64,000 nucleotides of DNA, taken from assembly GCF_015706575.1 (NCBI RefSeq), contig NW_024037063.1, positions 13,950,927-14,014,926 on the forward strand. Reading direction: 5' to 3'. Shown here piece by piece: positions 24,001 to 36,700 of the stretch. A model generated the notes under the pieces. The model was not told the origin of the DNA, ran no database searches, and was given only the letters and a program-made list of their open reading frames with translations. Within the stretch, counting starts at the first letter, position 1. The number at the start of each line of letters is the position of its first letter. The position numbers and the translations under genes are program-made. Source of the DNA: Patiria miniata (taxonomy: Eukaryota; Echinodermata; Asteroidea; Valvatida; Asterinidae).

Positions 24001-27000
24001 TGTCAATATTCTCGTCGCCTTTTTATCTAGGAGTAAGTACATTTATTTCCTATAGCATCGCGTTTAAAAGCGTAGAAATAAATGTCTCATTAATTAATTT
24101 CTTAATAGCGCAAACTTTTACCAATAACTCTATTTTTATAGTTGTTGCTTTTTGTCTTGTTGTAATTTGAGACGGAGATTGTAATAGTAATTGTGTTTGA
24201 GACATTGGGTTCAGTTTTAATGAAAAACTTACGTGGAACTTGACTCCCGCTTCAGATGTCTTGACGCACAGAGGAGGTCCCTCAATCTCAAGGTCAGGAT
24301 CAACTTCTAAGTAGTACGGCAACATGAGGTATATGACCACGCCATAGGCGTGGCTACTGGAATAATTGACATGGTGGATAGACAGCTCGGTCAGAAGAAG
24401 GTCCCTGGAAGGAGAAATAAATAAATATCATTTTTTTTTAAAACCATGTCCCAGATGCTTCAATATCGCTAATCTATAACAGTCAAATATATTTGAGTGA
24501 CGTAATTAGTATCACAGAAACAGGGATTTCTAGATCAGTGACACTGTAATTTATTATGCACCACAACTGTGTTATTGAAACAAAATAAAGCATAGCAAAG
24601 AACGCGCCAGTGTCCGACATCACGAGTCATACAGTTATCGTAAAATAGAATGCCACTTGGAAGACACGAGAAGGAACTAACGATAACACAAAGGAATGAT
24701 TTTGGATATAAGTTATCTTATTATTAAACTGAGGAATTTGATCGAAACCTACGATCGTAAATAGTACATTTTGGGATATACCTTAATTAGCATCAGAAGT
24801 TATACCTTCTGGAGACATGTGGAATTCGGTACTCCTAAATGGCTCAGCTCCTATTTAGAGGCGACATTTTACCATCGCAAATTGGCTAGATCGATTGTTC
24901 GTGGTCCAATTAATAAAAATACCAACATTTGCGGGGACAGGATGAGGGAAAATTGAGGTTAGGGGTCAGGAAAGTCGGACAAAAGTTTGTGCACAAGTCT
25001 ATGGGAATGCCTCCCTAAAAGCACCATTTCGGTTAAATTACGTACAGCTATCATGACAATGTGTTTAACACTTTCGACTTAAAATTTTTACCCAATATTT
25101 ATTTGGGGAACCATGTAATAATTTATTATTGTCAGAGAATGGTTCATTTCTTGACTTTCAGACTTATGGGAACTTCTATTATCATTAAAACAACAGTGTC
25201 ATAAAGTTTATTTTGTGATATGGCTGAGACTGCACATTGTCTATGCTCCTTACCCTTGCTGCGTCACCATTGGATCATACTCCGGCATGGTGATGTTAAA
25301 CTCCACCTCCGGGCGCTCGTCACCGACAATAGACACGCCCACCGTCTCATTGAAAGCCGTCTGCCTCCCAAGGCTGTAATCGAAGGCTACATCGAAGATG
25401 ATCTCAGCCCCGTCGAAGAGATCAGGATGGTCGGCCAGCTGGACCTCCAGAGAGATGAGAATCTCATCATCCTCAGGGGTGACGTACTCCGGATTGTACT
25501 GGTAGTAGTGTGTGGTTCCTGGTTTATCCGAACGAAACACAACACTTTAATGACACTAAACATACACAAAGATAGTGCTGGTAGTATTGTTTGGTTCCTG
25601 GTGTTTTGGAACAAAATAACACCGAAATAACACTAAATATACACCGGGATTGTACTGGTATCGTGTGGTTCCTGGAGTATCAGAACGAAACACAAAACTC
25701 TTATATGAAACTAATACCCCAAGATGTGCTGGTAGTATGGTGTGGTTCCTGACGTAGTGGAACAAAATAACACTGTTATAACACTAAATATACACCAGGG
25801 TTGCACTGGTATGTATTTCCTGGAGTATCGGAACGAAAAACATCACATAAATGACAATTAATATACCCCAGAATGTGCTGGTATAGTGTGTGGTTTCTGA
25901 CGAATTGGAATAAAATAACACTGTAATAGCACTAAATCAGGATAATAAAGAATTGTACTGATGGTATAATGTGTGGTTCTCGGTATATCAGAGGAAATTA
26001 ACACTTAAATAACACTGAATATACAGCGGGATTTTTGTTATATCAACACGGGATTGTTGTTGGTATATAACTAATATAACACTACTATAACACCGGGATT
26101 ATACTGGTAGTAGTGTATGGTCACTGGTATATCAGAATAAAATAACACTGTAATAACACTAAATGTACACCAAGATTGTATTAAAAAAAAACCAACACGG
26201 AGATAGTTAAACACTTCTACCTCGTGGATTGTAGGTCTACAGTTAATGGTTTCCGACATATCATAACAAATCAACAAGCACTTTAATAACACGATGACGA
26301 TTTTGTACATATTGTTATTTGAGGTTTCTGGTATATCAGAATAAAAAACACTTTGGTTCGCAGCATTTCAAATCAAAACAGCACTGAAGTAACTCTTAAT
26401 ATACATTTTTGTACAATGCTTACAATTAAAAAAAATCCACAATTTTAAAAAAATGTAAATACTGGTTTTTGAAACTGCTTAAAAACTAGTTTCATATTAA
26501 ACTTTTAATCTAATTACCATGGTTGGTGATGATGCCTAGATTGATAAACGCCGTGTCGTTCTGACTCGTGGAGTACGTGGAGTTATAGACTGGTTCCAGC
26601 TCATAGAGATGATAACAGGCGTAGTTGACGCCGACCCGCACGAGCTGCATATCGGTGATGGTCATGAACGCCTCGTTCCCAGCCGTGGGGAGTGTGACGT
26701 TTACGGTCATCGGGGTGCTCATGACTGGGGTGGTGATCTTCAGGTAGTAGGTTTCCTTGGAGCCGATCGTCATGACGACGTTGTCTCCAGGCCGGTAGAT
26801 TTGGAATTGCGGCTGTGGACTTGTCTAATCAAGTACAAAAGAAATTGATTAGACTTGTTATATTCGATAACAAGAGAAAGTTGATGGTATAATATTGGTA
26901 TAATTGGTGTAAATTGGTAAAACGTGAATGTCTTATTGCTGCTGTTTTACTGCTGATAAAGTCCACTAGAAATATTTCGATTCCAAAAACAAACTTAGGA

Positions 27001-27675
27001 TAAGCTAGTAAGCCTTATCGCTCTATTATTACTCTCTCAATTCCAAAGATTGCAAATTCACTCCATTCGAGTAAAGATTCACTCCCACAGTCGGAAACTA
27101 TAGGGACTAGACGTTTTAGAGTGAAATTCCTTCAATCGTAATGATCTAGTTTTCACTCGAGCTTCGTCTGAAGTGGTTCTTTTTTTCAGACTATTTCAAT
27201 CAAACATGGGAGTGATTTTCACTCTAAAACGTCTAGTCCCTAATTTCACTCTTTAGAATTTAGAGAGTAGCAAATTTGCAAATTGAACATTTTAGCATTT
27301 TTTTTAAGCTCCAATTGAATTCCAATGAAATGACTATTGTCTTTGTACAACAATCATCATCATTTTTAAGAAAAGATATCACCGTTAGGCCAAAAAAAAA
27401 AAATAAGTCGGTCTTTGGTCAGCGCGCGCGTCGATTTTAATCATGTGCGTCGATCTTTTTTTTTCCAAAATGTTCCGCGGTAGCTCCAACAGCGCCCTCT
27501 ATTTCCGCACCTCCTCAATTTTTTTTTTACCAAAGAGCACCAAGGAATGGGAAATTGCACCAAGGCAAATGATCAAAAGCACCAAGGCAAATTATGGAGG
27601 ACACCAATGTACATGAGGACACCAAAAAAGCAAAACAGTACCCCACCTCGTCTGTACAATCCAAACTTGAAGAAG

Positions 27676-27707
<32 letters not shown>

Positions 27708-30700
27708 GCGTGGCCGCGTTAATTCCGGAACTTTGGTCTGACCAGAGACCGAATATTTTTTTTCAGCCTTAGACGTCATATAAACTCCACCATATATCTT
27801 TCTTCATTGTATGCTGTTGTTGCTACGAAAACCTTTCCAATTTGTACCTTTACTGAATCATTTTGGTGCTATATTCATTTTAGCTAACTGGCCCTTTTCA
27901 TGGAAGCTACATTGATAAGTAACAAAAATATATACTTTGACTCTGTTAATTTAAAACATGAAAATAGTTGAACTTGCTGCATCAATGGAAATAGGCCTAC
28001 ATCTACCATTTAAAATGTTGAAGTTTTTTTTATATAAACCAACCTCGGAGTAAATGTTGTCTTCGGTGGCATTGAAGGAGGCCCTGAGATAGTACTCATT
28101 GTGCTCGTTGAGCTTCAGCACCGCACCCAACCATAGCTGATCATTCTCCATGACGGTGTCGTTGTTCTCTAGGCGGGCGACCACTTGAACTCTGACCTGA
28201 TTTGCATAATTGAATGGATCATGAAATGGAATGATTTCGTGTAGTTAAATATTATGCGTTGGCTTGAAGTCTTAATATTTATTCAGTAAAAAGCTATCTC
28301 TCAATGGTATGGCTTTAAAAGTATTTATCATTAAACAGATCTTTTCTTTTAATATGCCCTCAATTTTCTTTTAAACTAAAATTATTTTGCAGTATTTGCC
28401 AAATGCTTGGACAAAATTGAAGTTTCTTACCTTATTAAGTTCAGACGCCACCACTGATCCATATGGATTCATATTAGCGACTGTACCGACGTCTATAAAG
28501 GCCGTATCAATGTGGTCATCGTCATTGGTAGAGTTGTAGATCGTAGTTAGGAATGTTCCGTTGACACAGGGTACATTCCATCCGGTCTGGATCAGCCTAG
28601 CCTCGCATATAGTCGTCCGGTAAGGGTCGACTCGATCACCGAAAAATCGGACCTGGAAAAGAAATCAATTGCGCAGTTAATATTGGTAATCCATCGTGGG
28701 TCGTCGACTCTCATGGCTGGAGAAATTTGTGTAGCACCTTAAAAAGCTCGAAGAAACTATTGAGAAAAGATGTGACAATATCGCGGAGAATATCATAGAT
28801 GTCACCTGTAAAAACTTTCGTTTTAAGTTCTCACTCTTTCTTAACTTTTATTACTCGGATAAATTCCTAACACCAATCCTGTTTTAACAATTGCCCGCCA
28901 ACTCCATGCAGTCCTACTTTACTTCGCCCATCTTTGCCTGTTTCGCCATGGACGTGGTCTGGGGACGAACTACAAAGAAGATCCGTTTTTCTCAAATTGG
29001 ATCATGGGTGGGACAAGAATATAAAGGGGCGTGTCCATACTAATTTTCTGTTTAGGAATTGTCGTCATACAATATTCATAAGTAATCAACGAAATTATTA
29101 TTAAAAACACCATTAGTATTGTTACACATGATTATAGACACTCAGATATAACTAATGAGTTACTGTCATCTGAAATAATTATGTCATCCAATTACAGCTT
29201 CGTTTTATGACATCGCAATTTTTTGTTGTTGTGTTTTAAATAATGCCTACCTGATAATCAGATATAGACCCGTATGGAACGTAGAAATCCAAGTTGTAGA
29301 CCACACCTCCACCAATGGTGACCAAAGGCTCAGCGTTCAACTTAGTCAATGTCACTACGGGTATCTCAGTCTGTAAGAAAATAGGTATAATAAGTTTTGT
29401 GAAAAGGGATGAAAACCCGAAAAAGGGGTTACACTAAATGCCTACATTGAATTTTTTGAAACAGGTAAGTATCACATGCAAAAGCAAATATCCTTGCAAA
29501 ATCGAAAAGGGTTTAGGTCTATAATAATCATGCATTGGCTATGAAAAGTGTCAATGAATATTGGTAATGTTTTATCGGTTTTAAGCAGTTGCTTCAAAGC
29601 TCTTGTCATATTTACTCTTCGTTTCATTAGGTTTCCGACTCTGACTTATATGACCCAACATTTCAATGAAAAAAATGTGGACCTTTGATTTGGCTTCAAC
29701 GTTGAGTTCTTGTGGCGTTTATGGTTTAATTTCTTTCATCGTTTGTCGGCCTTTATTTCTTGAGATAAAAAGGTTATATGGTTATTTTTTTCAAACATGG
29801 ACTTACGAAATTAGTGAAGGCTGGTCTGACATCAACATGGACTTCCTTCGGCACCGTGTAAAGCTCCGTATCCCCTGCCTTGACCGTCAACTCGAATTCC
29901 TGTACCTCTGGCTCAGTCAGATTGTCTGGAGGCACGGCGATGTCTTCTAGCTTCACTACTACCTCCGCTACCATCTTATTGTCATCAGCGTTGAGGATGG
30001 GCTTAGTGCCTGCAAGGATCGGCGTTGGGGACAGTAAACGTCTCAAAGTTAAAAATGTGAACGTTTTCAAGCATCAACCACTTCGATTAGAACGAAGTGG
30101 CTGATGCTGCGAAACTTACAAACACTGATTCTTTCGTCGTACTCTCTTTGAAACAAAAGGGTACATCACTACTCCAAAGGACACGCAATTTGGCCAATAT
30201 CACACAAACTGTTAGGGTTCGAAGAGTAGGGTATTCAACCACAGTCCAATACATTATACAGAAATATTACATCAAATATAACATTTTTCAACCAAGGGAC
30301 CAGTAAATTGGCCAGTTATATTTTTTTGGCGTACAGGCATTTCAAAAAGTCTCTTGTTTTCGAATGGAGAAAATTCCCTTCATCCAACCGACACTAGGAA
30401 CAAGACGTTTTAGATTCATTCAATGGAAAAGATCGAGTTATGACGGAATTTAATCTTTTTTTCAAAGTTTTTAAATCTAATATTGAATGATTTTCACTCG
30501 AAATTGGCCTTTGTGTATTTTCTTCCTTGAAATGTAAGAGTAAATTCACCAATTTAAATCGAAATTAATCTAAATGAAATTACTTTCTGTTGATTTTCAT
30601 CAGCAGCAAATGACCTAATTGATTCCACCTACCAATGTTTTTCACGGGACCAATATCCAGCACGGCTCTATCTCGATGTCCGTCCTCCTCGTAGGACAGA

Positions 30701-33700
30701 TACTGCACGGGTCGCTCAGTCTCAAAACACGGCAGGTTACGCCCGGCTGACACCAAGTGAGACCGGCAAACACTGAGGCTGCTGTTGGGCGTCACCACGT
30801 CCATCCAGTAGGTACCGGCTGAATTGGGCGGGGTCAAGACCGAGAGGTAGTAGACGGCCAGACCACCTGCCCGTAAGAAACTGCTCTGGCTCGGCCCCAG
30901 AGTCAAGTCAAATTGCGGCGCGTCGTCGTCCTGGTACAAAACCAAACAACACAGACTTTACTTATCAATTTCGGTTATTTTGTAGTCTCTATGTTTCTTT
31001 CGTAACCAACTGAACATTTGCAGTTGGTGATTTTAAATACATAACGATCGCTTCAATTAGGAAAAAAATTGAAAAGTTTAAAAAAAGTTCTTACCTGCCG
31101 GAATTCTGGCCGATCGAAGTTGATGATATAATCCATGGAGCCATGCCAAGTCCCGCTGGGACCGTACGTGGCCTCAACCGTCAAGGTGACATTCTCCATG
31201 TGAACAAGCTCCACGTGGTCCTCCCAGTGGAGATTAACTTCCACAACAAACGAACCGTCATCCGGGTCCTTCTGCATTCCCGCCTCCAGGCTGTTGGTCA
31301 CCACACCCAGGTCCACCAGGTATTCGTACGCCACGCCCTCTACCATCGAGACGTTGGTAATGGAGGTCTTGTCGAGGTTGTGGCAGTAGAAGTTGGATCC
31401 GATCTCGACCACCTCGACCCGGCAGATGCTGAACATCGGCCGGCGGTCCGTGGCTCCTCGACCGGCGGTGATGTTGAGGAGGACCGGGGTATAGGTAGTC
31501 TCGGGAGGTATGGTTACGGTGATGTTCAGGGAGACAGCGGAGTTGTTGTACAGATAGTAATCTTTACCACGATTTCGTAGCTTGAACTTTGGTATCTAAA
31601 GACAAAAATGTAACAAGGTGGAAAACTGCATATTATTGAAATGAACTAGGTGTCTTTTTTAATGTCATTATGTTACAAACGACATGACATTTGTGGCTAT
31701 ATTTTCTTATTTAAATGACCAATGCAGAGTTGTTATCAGTTTAATAACAAGTCAATCGAAATTATCCTTAAGGAGTCACAAGTCTATCATACGTGAGTCG
31801 CAAGTCAATCATAAATCAAATCTCTAGTAAGGGCACAGGTATCGGGATAAACCTGCCGCGCCTTACGTCACTTGAAAATGTTATCACTTTATTTGAGACT
31901 GGATGACTTGTGATTTCCTTGTGATTGTCTAATGATTGTCTTGTGATTGTATTGTGAGTGTCTTGTGATTGTCTTGTGATATTCTTGTGATTGTCTTGTG
32001 ATTGTCTTGTGAGTGTCTTGTGATTGTGTAATGATCGTCTTGTGATTGCCTTGTGATTGTCTTGCGATTGCCATTTGATTGTCTTGTGATCGTCATGTGA
32101 TTGTATTGTGATTGTCTTGTGTCTTATGGTTGTCTTGTGATTGTGTAATGATCGTCTTGTGAGTTTCTTGTGAGTGTCTTGTGATTGCCTTGTGATTGTC
32201 TTGAGATTGCCATGTGATTGTCTTGTGATGGCCTTGTGATGACTTGATTACAACTCTTACAAATTAAGGGAAATTAGTACATTGCCTGCCTACCTTATCA
32301 CTGTCTAAATATTCATGATGTTGGTAATCCACGGCTGTGATTGGTGCTTTGGACACCCACAGTATGTCCTTGTCGGACATTTCGTAGCGGACGCCGGCTG
32401 TTACTTCAAACTCTGTTCCGTTCGAGACGTCAGGGTGCTCGGCCAACAGCTCGGCGGTTATCAATACCGTTAGCTTACTGTCATCAGTCTGGTGCCGCCG
32501 GCCTAGATTGGTGATGCCTCCAAAGTTGAACTGTATGTAGTCTGCGTGTTGGCCATCCTGAAATGTTAATATAATGTATGAGATGAGATTAATGCTGAAA
32601 TAACAAGACAGAGGAAATTCGGTCATTTAGAGAAACAAGTTAAAAGTAAATATGTACTATATCTGTAACTATCATCAAGAGTGATACCAAGAATTGAGAA
32701 TTGATCACTGAGAACTTTCAACTTGTATGTAACGATGTTTATAGGCATTTAATTTCTATCTTGAAACTTAAATTTGTTAACTGCCAGTCCATCAACTTAA
32801 ATTTGATAGACTTTATTAACAGCAACAAAGTGATTATCCCCTTCCAATAGTAAAACACATCTTTGGCGCTTTTCAATGTTAACTATAACAATTAGATTGG
32901 TGGAATTAAGTTGAAGAAATTTAGGGTTACAAATGCTGGAAAATTGAAATCCAATACAAACCTCTTGGTTGAATTCAGGCGTCATGCTCCCCATGCAGGG
33001 AATGTTATGTCCAACTTGAACCACCTCAGCCCGGCAGATGGACAGGATAGCCCCGTTGGAGGTTGTGTAAGGCATGGACAGGTCCACGATGAAGACAGAG
33101 GTGATATTCTCCGGGATGTCGATGCTGATGACGAAGCCAACGGTGCCCCCGATAGTCACGGTGTAGCCGTCGACTGCGTAGAACTCTATCACTGGATCAG
33201 CGGTCTGTGGAAACCAATCAGTGAATTCTGAATAGTTCTGGTCTTTAAATCTTGAAATGATACATTCAGGGCAAATTATAAATGGTTGTGAATACTTGTT
33301 AGTAAGGCTATGCACAAAACAAGTTTCCGGCCCAATACCTTTCGAGAAAATTTAACATCTGGAACAAATTTCTCGGTCAATTTTTGGTCGTAACGATTAC
33401 TTTTATGCATTACTTTCTGTTCTCGTCGTTGAATGTGTAAAGGCTAAAAGTTGTGTTCATTGTGGTGCATCTCAGTTGTGGGCCACTAGTGGCCTATGGA
33501 GGTTTGAAACGTTAGATCGTGTAAAATGGCTTCAAGACATAAAAATACAAGAAATCGATTTTCGAGACCGAGATCGAGACCTCACAATAAGCAAAAAATG
33601 CTGTCATTGCGATACTTAAAAAAGGTTTTCTGTGGGTGTGCTAATCTGTGCGTGGTCATCAAAATGTTTAGTTTCCTGTAATCGGTACATTTGATTTTAC

Positions 33701-36700
33701 TTGAAACTTGGTGCAAACATTGAACAGTTTATTCAGCCATGAGAATACAAATTAACCTTTGTACTTAGCTCTTTAGTACAAGCTAATTTGTTTCTTTTTG
33801 GGGAGTGGTCTGTGAAATAAAAAAAATGAATAACATTCAATCACAAAATGATTAATTATTTAAAGCGTCAAGGACCATGCATAAGGGTGCTTACCATGTT
33901 GGGTGCTGGTGTAGTAAGCGCCATTATAGCCTGCTGGTTGGAGTATATCTTGGACCCATCTACCGTGATTGTCACGCCCAGCCAGTATTTCTCCCCGTTT
34001 ACGATGTCCGAGCTGTCGGTGATGTACACCACAGCTTCCGTAGAAATTTTATTTTCGTCGTCGCCATTATTGCCATCACGTAGACCTTTAAAAAATCATT
34101 ATGAAACATCAGGATAGTCGATGTATCGTCAATTTTGTTCTAAAGTTTGTGATTTTTTCTGTATTTTTGTGATATTTCAACGTGTTATTGCTCGCCAGGA
34201 GAGCTATACTATTATTACTAGATGGTGATTGGTTCACTCTTTGCCCATGATCCCAATGGGGGCGTGTACTTGTTTAATGTAAGGTTCTTGTTACTGTATT
34301 TTCTGTATGATTATTAGTTTTTAAGAGTGTATTTTATTTGACGTAATTTTGATGTATCTCTTTAAACTATATTACTGTGAATTTATAATCTTGCAAAATT
34401 AAATGATAAAAAAAGAAATTAAGTTAATCAAGGTTAAGAATCGCCAATTTTTTCCTCTCAGTTCGAGGGCAAGGAATGTCACTTTAAAAAATGAGGATAA
34501 CAGATGATAAAACTATGCGTTCTGGCGTGTCAAGTAACTTATATTTTGTGATCTCATCTAGCATCACGTCCATGTTGACGCCTTTGGAGTTCAATTGAAA
34601 CGCAGGGCAAGGTAAGAAAGGGACGGCCTTAAAGTATCACTATTATTACATTTGCATAAGGGCGTATCTAAAACAGGACATAAATCCGAAGTTGACAATA
34701 ACTTTGCAGACAAAACTCTGGCTGTGCTCCGTGGTCAGACACGGGTCTTTTAGCCTCCCTCTCCCCCACTTATAAAAGTGTAAGAATATCTGCATTCGCA
34801 ACCTACCTGTGTTGACGATTTTGCCGAAGTCTAATCTTGCCAAGACGGTTGCGTTATCGTCGGTCGTGTTGTCGTGAACTGAGGAAATCTGGGGAAGCTC
34901 GTCCGGCATGCAACCGTAGCTACCACCTGAAAGAAGCAATCATGACAACTCGTTAAACAAATCCTCAGACCACTAACAAATTTCTGGATCAGGTACAAAT
35001 AAAGAGTACAACATTTTGCTTTGGAATACGTATTAAAAGTTTGTTAAGGTAGGGAATGGCCTGAGGAGTCTTTTACATCATTGTGTGTCAAGCGGAAAAG
35101 GATGTCTTTTTGAAGTTTACTTATCAAAATTCGCAAAATGAAACTTCCTTAAAGTCAGTTTACTTATCACCTGAAGAAGCATTCTTATAGAGACCTCTCT
35201 ATATAAATATAATCTTGTTGAAGGAGTTTCTAATTTTCTTAGTCAGTAACTTTTTCTTTTTTATTTAATTATTTTATCAATTGAAGCTTTATTTAAAAAA
35301 AAGAATGGAACATCACGAACGAAATTGAGAAAAAGCTCTTGTAACGATTTGGTATTGTTAATTCATTGGCTACGTAGAGGCGTATCCCTTTGGTAAGTGT
35401 TGTATTGCTTAAGCATGTTTTGGGGAAAACAAAAAAACCTACCTTTTCCGGTAAGTTGGAATTCGCAGACCTTCATAACGGGGTCGTTTGAATACTGCTC
35501 GGCCACTATGTCCACGTAGAAGTCGGTGACATAATTCTTGAGCACCAGGTCGATGTTAAAGATGGCGGAACTCTGGGTCGTCATCTCACTCGGGCCAGAG
35601 ATGGTCAAAACTGGAGAACTCGTCGACTGAGAAAAAAAAAGGAATTTAGTTTGCGTTTTTTTAATTTTAATGATCTATTTATTTAACTTTATACTATTGA
35701 ATTTATTTGTCACTACAATCTTTTTTTGTTTACTTTTTTTTCTTCCCTGAGACCTCAGAATGATTTTTATTTTTTTTTAAATTTTTTTTGGTATTAATTG
35801 GTTTATAGTTTTAATTTTTTTTTCATTTGTCATTTTTTTTTACAGGGCCCTCAAGGAAAGCAGTTTTTTTTTTACTAAGGAGACCACCCTGTTTAAATAA
35901 GACTGCAAATAAATAAATACAAAAAAAATAACAAATTTTGTTTTCTGTGGGTTTCAATCGTGGTTGTATAAGGAAGTTATTCATTTTTATCTTTTATTAA
36001 CGCCAGAGGTAAACTTCAACCTTATCTAATAAATTAAGAAACAAATTTCCCGTAAGTCTTCATTTTATCTGCAGAAGATTACTTTCAAACACACATTATA
36101 AAATGTTGATTTTAATGATTTTAATCCAATTTTCAGTTCTGTCTCGCCTTAGTCCTTTGTTAGGTTTTCCCTGCCAGATTTAATTTTGATTAATTAGTTC
36201 AATATTATAATTCCACATCCGATAAGAAATGAAAACATATTCGGTAAATCAACATCTAGTCTTCTTACCCAATCGCCTGTATCATTAACAGGAGTAAATG
36301 TCGTTCCTCCAGACCACACACTGGACAAGTCACTACCGTAGGAGACACCTGCCGACACCATGTAGCTATCCCCGTACTTCGTGGCGTTATTCTCTTGCAG
36401 AATCACGGTGAAATCCAAATGGATCTTGTTGGGGACATCATCGGCGGTGTTTGAACCCGTGTTGGTGACGGAGCCAAGGTCGAGTACCACGCGGTCGTAC
36501 TGTAAGTTGGAATCACGAAAAAAAGTTGTTCAACTTGACAGGAATGCCTACAATTTGTGAGATATTTTCCCAGTTACTGTAAGGCATTTTACAAATTGAT
36601 AGAACAATACTTGATTTTGTTTTGAGTTTTCAGTTTAAAATTTCGACCAAAAGATTTCATTCTATTTTGTCTGATAGTTTCGGTAAACTCGTCACATGTG

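Noticed and set aside
27547..27779. Open frames with poly-Lys or poly-Phe
   Set aside because: Caused by the A-run inside the Harbinger-like MITE.
31143..31580. 145-codon plus-strand open frame
   Set aside because: Antisense shadow of the 501-bp mosaic exon 12.
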